A stretch of 12,836 bases of DNA. It comes from Vulcanimicrobiota bacterium (GTDB lineage: Bacteria > Vulcanimicrobiota > Vulcanimicrobiia > Vulcanimicrobiales > Vulcanimicrobiaceae). The translations under genes and the position numbers were made by a program. The stretch is taken from positions 1-12,836 of the forward strand of contig JABCZE010000016.1 in the NCBI GenBank assembly GCA_013289785.1. The letters are read 5' to 3'. Positions 5,613-12,337 of the stretch are shown piece after piece (position 1 is the stretch's first letter; each line of letters begins with the position of its first letter). The notes beneath the pieces were generated by a model that did no database searches, was not told the DNA's origin, and saw only the letters and a list, made by a program, of their open reading frames with translations.

Positions 5613-7265
5613 TCAGGATTGGAACACCTTGATGATTGGATTTATCGCGCCTATCCACGTTACCGTGAATGTCTGACCTACGGGGACATAAAATGAGCCG
5701 GACACCATATCCGTGAGTTGACCGCCGATTTTTATGGATTGGATGTTCGCCCCGTTGGGGTCCACGCAAATGAATGCGTTGTACGGGTAACCGCCTGGCC
5801 CAGGCCACGGCGTGCCGCTCGCGACAACTGACGAAGAATCGAGGCCTTGTTCCTGATTAGTGTTGTTGAGCAGAATCGGCGACGGGTTGTCACTGGTAGG
5901 GCTGGTGCTGATGTAATAGAATGTCCCGGCTGACCCATTACCGACACCGGGAGCCAGTCCGCAAAGGTTGCCCTGGACAAGAATCCGCGCGGTATTATGG
6001 TCCGTTATCGTGCCAGGAGTCGATAGCTGCATGGAATACAGCATGTCGCCGCTCTGGTCGACGATGGTGTTGCCTTGGATGGTCAGGCCATAGGTCGTTA
6101 ATACCGAAATACCAGAGCCAAAAAGAGTGCCTAAAGGAGCGAATATCCCCTCGACTACGACCGCCTCCTGGCCGCCGGTTTGGTTCGGGTTAAAGATGCG
6201 ATTGTTACTGATTATACTTCCGCCCAACGACGTTGACTCGTCGTCACCAGCCCATTCGATCGCGCTGCCATCACAGTCGATGAATGTGTTTCCTATGACG
6301 GCGACTCGGCCGCCTTGGACAGTCTGCACCTCAGCAGCGTAGTTGCCACCGTCGAAGTTGACTACAAGGCCGCTTTCGTTTCCACTGGGGCCAATAAACA
6401 TGCAGCCTTCAACGAGAATATCAAGCGGGTTGACAATATAATTACCCCCGGGGTTGGTTTTAACTTTAAGCTGGTTGTAGTAAAATCTGCAACCTCGGAT
6501 TGAAGACTGTACGGCTCCTTCTAACGCCACGTGCTTAGCAGACTCGTTGATGCAGTCGATGATGTCTACGCTGACTTCTGCGTCAGGGCCGCCGCCCGAC
6601 TGAAAATCGAGCGCAGTGTTCTTGGCCATATTGCTCGCCCAGTGGAAGCGTTCAATAAGGGTTCTCGTGCCGCCGCCACCGATGCAGTCGTTTCCTGGAC
6701 CATAGCCGGAACTTGCCTGAGGGTTGGAACCCAGCCACGCTTCGCAGTCTAGTACTCTGGCCCATTGTGCGTTCGGGCCAAAAATCCAGAGGCCATATCC
6801 CCAAATGTCGTATAAGTTGACTCTCGAGATAACATTTCTTGAAGAAATCAGAATGCCGCACTGTGTTTTGGATAAGCTGGTGGATGGGCCATCCGTGGCC
6901 CGACCGTTAAGTGTCAAGTCGGTAACGGTACAGTCGGTATTGCTCAAGTCACTCAAGTCAAGCATATACGAGCGCGAAGGGTCCGCGGGTGATGGTGCCC
7001 CGCTCCACGTAGGCTGATTAAGTGTGATAACGGTTGCGTCTTTTCCCGCGCCAATGCACGCTGTATTTGGCTGCTGGCGTAGTAGGGGTTGGGAAATGAG
7101 ATAGTTACCTTCAGGAAAGTAAACAATGCCGCCGGCCGGAATACTACCAATCGGGTTGAAGGGGGGCACCGCGTTCATAGCGTCCTGAATCGCTCCGGTA
7201 TCATCATGAACGCCGTCGCCGAATGCGCCGAAAGTCTGGACATTAAATACTGGGAGGAAACTCAT
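5613..7265 (-). CDS. right-handed beta-helix protein (pectate-lyase-superfamily type) with phage-tail-like C-terminus
   Basis: 550 residues. The N-terminus FNVQTFGAFGDGVHDDTGAIQDAM (7-30) followed by GGIVYFPEGNYLIS (45-58) is the hallmark start of pectate-lyase-3/GH28-like beta-helices, also common in phage tailspikes. The middle (about 100-440) shows many short strand-turn units such as RVNLYDIWGYGLWIFG, VAVIGNTFIDCDG, SIISNNRIFNP and LTIQGNTIVDQSG, consistent with stacked coils. I see no full GH28 catalytic set, so enzymatic activity is not assured. The last 55 or so residues (IQSIKIGGQLTDMVSGSFYVPVGQTFTVTW) resemble small beta domains that end phage tail-fibre-like proteins. No signal peptide is visible. 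The ATG at 7263-7265 has GGAAAGG 8 nt upstream. It follows the lipoprotein gene by 49 bp and is probably co-transcribed. Its base composition is low-GC relative to flanking genes, suggesting transfer. Confidence 0.88.
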   Translation of the reverse strand: MSFLPVFNVQTFGAFGDGVHDDTGAIQDAMNAVPPFNPIGSIPAGGIVYFPEGNYLISQPLLRQQPNTACIGAGKDATVITLNQPTWSGAPSPADPSRSYMLDLSDLSNTDCTVTDLTLNGRATDGPSTSLSKTQCGILISSRNVISRVNLYDIWGYGLWIFGPNAQWARVLDCEAWLGSNPQASSGYGPGNDCIGGGGTRTLIERFHWASNMAKNTALDFQSGGGPDAEVSVDIIDCINESAKHVALEGAVQSSIRGCRFYYNQLKVKTNPGGNYIVNPLDILVEGCMFIGPSGNESGLVVNFDGGNYAAEVQTVQGGRVAVIGNTFIDCDGSAIEWAGDDESTSLGGSIISNNRIFNPNQTGGQEAVVVEGIFAPLGTLFGSGISVLTTYGLTIQGNTIVDQSGDMLYSMQLSTPGTITDHNTARILVQGNLCGLAPGVGNGSAGTFYYISTSPTSDNPSPILLNNTNQEQGLDSSSVVASGTPWPGPGGYPYNAFICVDPNGANIQSIKIGGQLTDMVSGSFYVPVGQTFTVTWIGAINPIIKVFQS

Positions 7266-7314
7266 GTTTATCGCCTTTCCGTTTTGATAAAAGCGCTATA
7301 TGCGGTCATGCAGT

Positions 7315-8259
7315 TCAGCGGGCGACGCTGATTGCCGAACCTTCGGGGTCGGTTAGTCCCTGGATCGCTCCAGTGGAGTTGCCGAAGCCGGGATATTTCC
7401 AAAATGTGACCTGCGACGCGTCCTCGTCCGGAGCAATGAAGCGATGATTGTAAATTGTGAACTGCCTGACAAACTTCGCATTTGTTAGAATGGAAGAACT
7501 TACAATGGTTGCGCGGGAGCCATGAACGTGGATGCGGTAGTCGGTATTAGTAGTCGTGTAGTTGGTGATTGAAAGATACTTCCCATCCCAGGCAAAGCCT
7601 TCGAGGTCCTCGATAGGACGCGACAGTTTAATGTTCGTGAACGTGGAGGAGCCCTTAGGAAGCTCTGCAATGTGATACTGGGTGCCACGCGCGAAGAAGT
7701 TTCCGCTTCCATCGTAGGTACAGAAGTAGCCATACGCATAGGGATTCTCGTAGATAGTCGCAGTCTGGCCCTCATGCTTAAAAATATAGACGCTGTAGCT
7801 ATCGGCTGACTCGACGGCGAGATTGTCGGTGACGGGGTCAACGGAGCAGTCAATCGGGCTGAAGTCTTGGCTTGGGTATTGAGTAAACGTCGCAATCGGT
7901 TGCGTGCCACCGTGCGCGTATTCATATACAGCCTGCGCTTCAAGGTCGGTTACGAAAAGGTTCCCCGCCTCGTCGCTGCACAATCCATAGGCTTCAGAGC
8001 CAGAGCCGCTGAGTAGTCCGACCTGTTTGTCCGACGGGTAACTATAAACGATGACTCCATCAAACGTGGAAATATAAAGCAGGTCCTCGCTCTTCGCCTC
8101 GGGCAGCATCCACGCGCCATGTACGGCAGCTCGTCCAATGTCTCGCACTGATTGGGTTGTCGCTGTGGGAGGCTGGCCTGGGGGCGCGCTACAGCCGGAA
8201 AGTAATGTGATGGCGGCGCTCACCCAAAGCGTCGAGCGGCCGAGAGGTGAAACGAACAT
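7315..8259 (-). CDS. surface lipoprotein with NHL/YncE-like beta-propeller repeats
   Basis: 314 residues. Residues 1-23 form a lipoprotein signal peptide with lipobox L-S-G-C23. After a short linker the protein shows repeating strand groups: DLLYISTFDGVIVYSYPSDK, AYGLCSDEAGNLFVTDLEAQAVYEYAHGG, SPIDCSVDPVTDNLAVESADSYSVYIF, FCTYDGSGNFFARG, and ITNYTTTNTDYRIHVHG. The G-L/x-C-x-D-x-x-GNL-FV-x-D pattern is that of NHL/YncE-type propellers. I recall many paralogues with the same YPxGK, EYAHGGTxPIAT and ELPKGSSTFT signatures in Eremiobacterota genomes; their ligand is unknown. It is likely anchored to a membrane and exposed outside the cytoplasm. Pairing with the beta-helix protein downstream suggests a shared surface or carbohydrate role (inference). 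The Shine-Dalgarno sequence is weak (AGGAAG, 18 nt before the ATG). Confidence 0.85.
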   Translation of the reverse strand: MFVSPLGRSTLWVSAAITLLSGCSAPPGQPPTATTQSVRDIGRAAVHGAWMLPEAKSEDLLYISTFDGVIVYSYPSDKQVGLLSGSGSEAYGLCSDEAGNLFVTDLEAQAVYEYAHGGTQPIATFTQYPSQDFSPIDCSVDPVTDNLAVESADSYSVYIFKHEGQTATIYENPYAYGYFCTYDGSGNFFARGTQYHIAELPKGSSTFTNIKLSRPIEDLEGFAWDGKYLSITNYTTTNTDYRIHVHGSRATIVSSSILTNAKFVRQFTIYNHRFIAPDEDASQVTFWKYPGFGNSTGAIQGLTDPEGSAISVAR

Positions 8260-8277
8260 GGGCGGCCTACGTCTTCC

Positions 8278-8305
8278 TTACTACAATGAGGATTTCTGAG
8301 TTCAA
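8278..8305 (-). promoter_or_regulatory. candidate promoter of the lipoprotein/beta-helix unit
   Basis: On the minus strand TTGAAC (8300-8305), a 16-bp spacer and TAGTAA (8278-8283) precede the lipoprotein ATG by 19-46 nt. The -35 matches consensus at four of six positions and the -10 at three of six, so this is only a suggestion. Confidence 0.3.
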
Positions 8306-8673
8306 CGAGGATGCCACCTTTTACTGTCTCCGTTCGCGATAAGTTTGCAGAGGTCATTAAGTGGTGTTTAAGGAGTCCCCGGAGCCGCCAGCTCGGGTAA
8401 GCACAGCAATTCCGCTCGTCGTCCGGCCGTAACAGCATCGGCCATCCGCGCAGCACCCGATGATGCCTTGCACCTCGCACGGTATCTGCTCGCGAAGCAA
8501 ATGGATCGCAGATCGCGGCGATGGCCCAACAGTTCAGCGTTCAAGGGACTCGCCGCTTCGCCAACCATCTCTTTTACTCATATGTGGATTACCCGCAAAC
8601 CGAACCATATTCGACCATCGCGTAGCCGTTTACGCGGTGGCTTCGGATGGACGGCGACGACTAGCGAGGATAG
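8306..8673. other. non-coding stretch at the right border of the low-GC segment
   Basis: About 370 bp with no gene I can support. Small frames exist on both strands (for example plus-strand 8468-8677 beginning LHLARYLLAKQMDRRSRRW), but they overlap each other, lack ribosome binding sites and match no family I know. GC content climbs from the acquired-looking left side to the chromosomal level at about 8380. No tRNA, direct-repeat attachment site or transposase remnant was found. A short CTAGC/GCTAG inverted repeat (8661-8677) covers the stop of the neighbouring gene and is not a convincing terminator. Confidence 0.4.
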
Positions 8674-9213
8674 CTAGGGTTCTTTGCCGCCGCCGGCGGC
8701 GAGAAACGTTACGACATCCCACGCGTTGCGAATGCCGATGAAGATCAGCAAAAGCACGCCGCCGGCAACTGCGAAAAGAGCGTCTCTGGGAGCAGGGTGC
8801 AACGCAATCGCGCCTACGGCGAGGGTGGCGTAGGCGATGAACGGCAGGATCGAGTACCAGATCCAATCCTCGGCATCCGCAGTGTATTCTTTGAGGCCCC
8901 GCGTTCGAAAAGCCACGCGGATTATGTAGATAACCCCATAGCAGCCGACGACCGCGACGATCACGCTGACGTAGACTAGCGAAGGCCAGGGGACACAGAG
9001 GATTGCCGAAACGAGCAACGCCGTGCAGAAGTGCATAACCGTCGGCGTGCTGAACGTCGAGATGCCGTCATGGCGGGCGGCCGAAGCATACTCCTCTCCG
9101 CGCACCAAGGTGATCACCACGAATATCAATCCGGTGAGCGCGGCAGCCGACGAGCCGGCAATCACGTAGAAGTTCGACCATGCGGCAAGCGCGGCCGGAA
9201 CGGTTTCAACCAA
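8674..9213 (-). CDS. five-helix integral membrane protein, uncharacterised family
   Basis: 179 residues, largely hydrophobic, with predicted membrane helices at about 15-37, 58-75, 77-100, 118-138 and 144-162. The N-terminal WSNFYVIAGSSAAALTGLIFVVITL, the middle FSTPTVMHFCTALLVSAI and EDWIWYSILPFIAYATL, and the end FIGIRNAWDVVTF form a pattern I recall from a widespread group of hypothetical membrane proteins without known activity. The start is TTG 9211-9213, which overlaps the stop of the amine oxidase gene (TTGGTTGA, 8 nt) and has GGGGGT about 9 nt upstream, supporting coupled translation. It is the last gene of the ada operon. Its role beside an amine oxidase is unknown; transport or membrane sensing would be guesses. 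Confidence 0.85.
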   Translation of the reverse strand: MVETVPAALAAWSNFYVIAGSSAAALTGLIFVVITLVRGEEYASAARHDGISTFSTPTVMHFCTALLVSAILCVPWPSLVYVSVIVAVVGCYGVIYIIRVAFRTRGLKEYTADAEDWIWYSILPFIAYATLAVGAIALHPAPRDALFAVAGGVLLLIFIGIRNAWDVVTFLAAGGGKEP

Positions 9214-10528
9214 TTTCTTTTACCCCCAGTGCCGCAGCGGCTTGCGCGGCGGCGCGTTCGCCGGTCTCAATTGCGCCGTTGACGGTGCCGCCCTGCCCAT
9301 CGCTCGACGTCGCCTCGCCGGCAAAGAACAGCGTGTCGTCGAGGGGAGCGGCGAGCACAGCGCGCGCATTCCCGCCGCCGACGGCCACATAACTGTACGC
9401 CCCACGCGCAAACGGGTCGTCGCTCCAGTCGTGCGTGTGGCCACCCACGAACTCCCGGCGCGCGAGTTCGGTATCACCCAACAACTTCCCGAAGCCATGG
9501 AGTGCCTTCTCGATGAGATCCGCCGCGCGAACACCGCTCAGTGCAACTGCGCCGGGACCGCCGACCCATGCGACGATCAATCGGCTTCGAATCGGCAACT
9601 GCGTCCAAAACGTCGGGATCGGCTGGCCCTCGATGTAAAAGAAGGCTGCGTCGTGGTAGCGACCACCTGTAACCAGCTCCCAAAACGCCGTTCGAAAAGC
9701 GAGTGCGACCTTCACGACGTGTCCCATCTCGATACGCGCAAGCGCCGCGCGCTTTGCGGCCGGAAGCTCGGGCGTAAAACCGACCTCGGTTTCGTCGCCC
9801 CGGTGACGCAAGACGCCCACAGGAAGGGTAACGATCGCTGCGCGCGCATGCAGCGTTTGCGATTTGCCGCGCGAATCCGTCACCTCGACGGCGACGCCGT
9901 CGGGTCGCCACGAAATGCGGCGCACGCGGGTTGACAAGGCAAACGCAACCCCGGCGCGCTCGCAGTCGTCGCGAAGCTGTGCGAACATCGGCCCGTATCC
10001 GCCCAGCGGTCGCGCGCTCGTGGAATCCGTGCCCGATTCAAATTCGTCGGCAATCGCCTTGACGCTCGCAATCGCGGGATCGGCGGCTTCGAATCCCTCG
10101 ACGAAGGCGCGCGCCGACTGCGCGGTCTCGCGCAGCGCGCCGTCGTTTTCGAATCGCCGGAGAAACTGCTCCACGCTTTCGTCGTCCGGGAGGGAGCGAG
10201 AGGCTTCGAATATGCGCGCCGACGATGCAAAACTTTCTTCGTCGCATCGGAGGCCGCCGTTTTCGCGAACCCACGCATCGCCGCCCATGTCGATCGCCGC
10301 GCTCCCGGCTTCGCGAAGCAACGCCTTGGTTCGTGCGGCCGGTCCGTGAATAAACTCCGCGCCGAGTTCGGCCGGCGTTGCAATCCCGGCTATCGAGTGT
10401 GAAAGCACCCGCCCCCCGATGCGGTCGCGCGCTTCAAGCAGCAGTACCCGCAGCTTCCGCCGCCCAAGGCTTCGCGCAGCCGCCAGCCCCGCCGCGCCGG
10501 CCCCGATGACGACGACATCGGCGTCCAT
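9206..10528 (-). CDS. FAD-dependent amine oxidase (monoamine/polyamine oxidase-like)
   Basis: 440 residues, normal for flavin amine oxidases. The N-terminal Rossmann motif DVVVIGAGAAGLAAAR (GxGxxG at 9-14) is followed by the acidic LLLEARDRIGGRV and GAEFIHG (56-62). The substrate domain contains GGYGPMFAQL and RVRRISWRPDGVAVEV. The conserved MGHVVKVALAF segment precedes FW, and the C-terminal FAD-binding end is FFAGEATSSDGQGGTVNGAIETG. It would oxidise a primary or secondary amine to an imine with release of hydrogen peroxide; the substrate is unknown (polyamine, aromatic amine or amino acid are possible). It has no signal peptide and is likely cytoplasmic. It starts at ATG 10526-10528, 19 bp after the pentapeptide gene, with only a weak GAGCGA ribosome site, and overlaps the downstream membrane gene by 8 nt. 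Confidence 0.95.
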   Translation of the reverse strand: MDADVVVIGAGAAGLAAARSLGRRKLRVLLLEARDRIGGRVLSHSIAGIATPAELGAEFIHGPAARTKALLREAGSAAIDMGGDAWVRENGGLRCDEESFASSARIFEASRSLPDDESVEQFLRRFENDGALRETAQSARAFVEGFEAADPAIASVKAIADEFESGTDSTSARPLGGYGPMFAQLRDDCERAGVAFALSTRVRRISWRPDGVAVEVTDSRGKSQTLHARAAIVTLPVGVLRHRGDETEVGFTPELPAAKRAALARIEMGHVVKVALAFRTAFWELVTGGRYHDAAFFYIEGQPIPTFWTQLPIRSRLIVAWVGGPGAVALSGVRAADLIEKALHGFGKLLGDTELARREFVGGHTHDWSDDPFARGAYSYVAVGGGNARAVLAAPLDDTLFFAGEATSSDGQGGTVNGAIETGERAAAQAAAALGVKEIG

Positions 10529-10547
10529 TCGCTCGACGATCGGCTCG

Positions 10548-11264
10548 CTAAGGTGACTCGGGCGACGCGCTCGGCTTCGGTCCGAGCGACTGCTTCAGCA
10601 GGCCGGCAGGCGCGGCCACGCACCCGATCCGGCCGAGTGGGTTGTCGCAGAGCTGCGGGTTGGAAAAGTTCGCGCCGGTGGTGATGGCGTCGTGCATCGG
10701 ATCGCACGCGGCGGCGCGCTGTCCCTTGGTAACTTGATACCAGCAGAGGACGGCACCGCTGAAGTTCGTCCCGCGCAGATCGGCTTGCGAAAGGTCGACG
10801 GAGATCAGCGTCGTCCCCGAGAGGTCGCGCGCGTTCAGACGTCCGCCGCTGAAGTTGCACGAGATGCAGCCGCCGAGCAGCTGCCGCAACTGCGCGTCCT
10901 CCACCGACGAACTGAAACCCTTGAAGTTTGCCGCCACCATTCGCACGTTGGAAAAGGTCGAGCCATCCAAGAGCGCGCCGCCGAAGTTGCACGCAACGCA
11001 ATCCGCGGAATCGAAGTGAGTCCCCCGCAGATCGGCCTTCTCAAAGTTTATCGCGATGAGCCGCGCCCCGCGAAACGACGAGTTGCTCAGCGTCGCCTTC
11101 TCGAAGTTCGTACCTATCAAGACGCCGTTGGTAAAGTCCGAGTTCGCCAACGCCGCTCCGGCGTAATTGCAGCCCTCACAGAACGTGGGCGCCGCGGCGC
11201 TCGCCTTCCAAAGGCACGTTACCGCGAGCGCGAGCGCGCATACGGCGATAAAGAATGGCTTCAT
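10548..11264 (-). CDS. exported pentapeptide-repeat protein with CxxC pairs
   Basis: 238 residues. A signal peptide (1-25, MKPFF then hydrophobic, likely cleavage near ASAA) is followed by pentapeptide repeats A(D/N)(L/F)xx between about 33 and 172, for example GTNFEKATLSNSSFRGARL and LSQADLRGTNFSGAVL, giving a right-handed quadrilateral beta-helix. Three CxxC motifs punctuate the repeats: C29-C32, C89-C92 and C133-C136, each followed by Asn and mostly by Phe at a repeat position. A loop at 117-132 interrupts the helix, and the C-terminal 60 residues contain more cysteines. I chose ATG 11262-11264 because it begins the signal peptide and overlaps the stop of ada as ATGA; the longer upstream reading is the shadow of ada. 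Export argues against the DNA-gyrase-mimic role of cytoplasmic relatives. Confidence 0.9.
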   Translation of the reverse strand: MKPFFIAVCALALAVTCLWKASAAAPTFCEGCNYAGAALANSDFTNGVLIGTNFEKATLSNSSFRGARLIAINFEKADLRGTHFDSADCVACNFGGALLDGSTFSNVRMVAANFKGFSSSVEDAQLRQLLGGCISCNFSGGRLNARDLSGTTLISVDLSQADLRGTNFSGAVLCWYQVTKGQRAAACDPMHDAITTGANFSNPQLCDNPLGRIGCVAAPAGLLKQSLGPKPSASPESP

Positions 11265-12100
11265 CGGGCTGCGCGTTCGATATCCAACAGGGTTCTCTTG
11301 CGCTCCAGACCCCAGCGGTAGCCTCCCAATGCGCCCGAATCGCGAATGACGCGGTGGCACGGGACGATGAGCGCGACCGGGTTGCGCGCGACGGCCGTCG
11401 CCACGGCCCGGGCGGCCCCCGGCCGGCCGATACCGGCGGCCACCTCGCGGTACGACTGCACGTCGCCGCTGGGAATCGACTGCAGATACTTCCAAACGCG
11501 CATCTGAAAGGCTGTCGCGCGGATGTCGAGTGGAAGGTTGAGATTCGGCCGTTCACCTACGAGGTGGCGCGCAATGGCGTCGGTCCACGCAGCAAAATCC
11601 GGATGGTACGGCGCTCGCATCGGCGCGATCTCGGCGTTGGCATATTCCGCCTGCAGCTTCTCGCGCAGGTCTTCTTCGGAATCGCCGAACTGCGCGAAGC
11701 AGATTCCGCGATCGGTTGCGCCGATCAGCATCGGCCCTAACGGCGTCTCGAGCATCGCATACGAGATCGCCACGCCCTGGCCCGCGGCCCGGTACTGCGC
11801 CGGCGTCATTCCCAGATTGCGCGCGGCATTTTCGTAGATGCGGCTGGGCGAACCATAACCCGCATCGTAGGCGGCCGCGTCGATTGAGCGATCGTCTTTG
11901 AGCCCGTCCTTGAGCCGGCGCAGCCGTGCGGCCGCCGCGTACTCCTTCAGGGTTACGCCCACGACGGCTTTGAAGCGACGGGCGAAGTGATACTTGCTGA
12001 GGCCGGCCATTGCGGCGAGCGCGTCGAGTTTCAGTGCCTGGTCGCTGTGCTGTTCGACGTATCGGCAGACGGCGCGAATCGGTTCGAGATCTTCGGTCAT
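11261..12100 (-). CDS. ada: Ada-type regulator and O6-methylguanine-DNA methyltransferase without the N-terminal zinc domain
   Basis: 279 residues. Residues 1-108 are an AraC/XylS-type DNA-binding domain with two helix-turn-helix units (LDALAAMAGLSKYHFARRFK and AAYDAGYGSPSRIYENAARNLGMTPAQYR). Residues 113-279 are a methylguanine methyltransferase: YAMLETPLGPMLIGATDRGI, FQMRVWKYLQSIPSGDVQSY, the helix-turn-helix RPGAARAVATAVARNP, and the active-site P247-C248-H249-R250 followed by LGGYRWGLERKRTLL. C248 accepts methyl groups from damaged guanine once. The classical N-terminal phosphotriester-repair domain, whose cysteine switches Ada on, is absent, as in many shorter relatives, so the activation signal here is unclear. 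It heads a four-gene operon. The ATG at 12098-12100 lies 6 nt after a TAGGCT hexamer with no Shine-Dalgarno sequence, implying a leaderless message. Confidence 0.95.
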   Translation of the reverse strand: MTEDLEPIRAVCRYVEQHSDQALKLDALAAMAGLSKYHFARRFKAVVGVTLKEYAAAARLRRLKDGLKDDRSIDAAAYDAGYGSPSRIYENAARNLGMTPAQYRAAGQGVAISYAMLETPLGPMLIGATDRGICFAQFGDSEEDLREKLQAEYANAEIAPMRAPYHPDFAAWTDAIARHLVGERPNLNLPLDIRATAFQMRVWKYLQSIPSGDVQSYREVAAGIGRPGAARAVATAVARNPVALIVPCHRVIRDSGALGGYRWGLERKRTLLDIERAAR

Positions 12101-12106
12101 GTGCTT

Positions 12107-12136
12107 AGCCTACTGCCGCGCCGCCGATCGCGTCCA
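12107..12136 (-). promoter_or_regulatory. candidate promoter of the ada operon (leaderless)
   Basis: Minus-strand -35 TGGACG (12131-12136, four of six consensus matches), an 18-bp spacer and -10 TAGGCT (12107-12112). The -10 ends 6 bases before the ATG at 12100, so the transcript would start at or near the start codon. Confidence 0.5.
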
Positions 12137-12156
12137 TCCGGATCTTGCTCATCCGG
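12135..12156 (-). promoter_or_regulatory. direct repeat next to the ada -35, possible operator
   Basis: CCGGATG occurs twice on the minus strand (12150-12156 and 12135-12141) with a 15-bp period; the second copy overlaps the first two bases of the proposed -35. Directly repeated half-sites touching the -35 are typical for AraC-type activators, and the operon's first gene encodes one, so self-regulation is plausible but unproven. Confidence 0.35.
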
Positions 12157-12263
12157 GGCGCGCCTGCTCGGTTTGGGTGAAGGCGTCTCCGTCCCCGCTT
12201 TGGGCCTGCTTAGAGGAGTTCGCTCCCGTCGCGCATCATGGGTCCCTGGGAGCTTTCGACGGT

Positions 12264-12283
12264 CCGGCCCGTTCATCGGCCGG
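12264..12283. other. inverted repeat in the divergent ada/desaturase region
   Basis: CCGGCC and GGCCGG flank an 8-base loop, 54 bp upstream of the desaturase start. It is not followed by a T-run on either strand, so it is probably not a terminator; it might structure the desaturase leader or bind a regulator. Confidence 0.3.
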
Positions 12284-12337
12284 CGTTGCCTTCCATTTAA
12301 ACGACTGTCTGTAGTAGGAGCGCTCAACCAAAGAGAT

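Noticed and set aside
8460..8741. Small frames on both strands in the gap right of the low-GC segment
   Set aside because: Mutually overlapping, no ribosome sites, no family resemblance; possible decayed DNA but nothing definable.
10692..11321. Plus-strand frame opposite the pentapeptide gene
   Set aside because: Its periodic look is produced by the pentapeptide repeats on the other strand.
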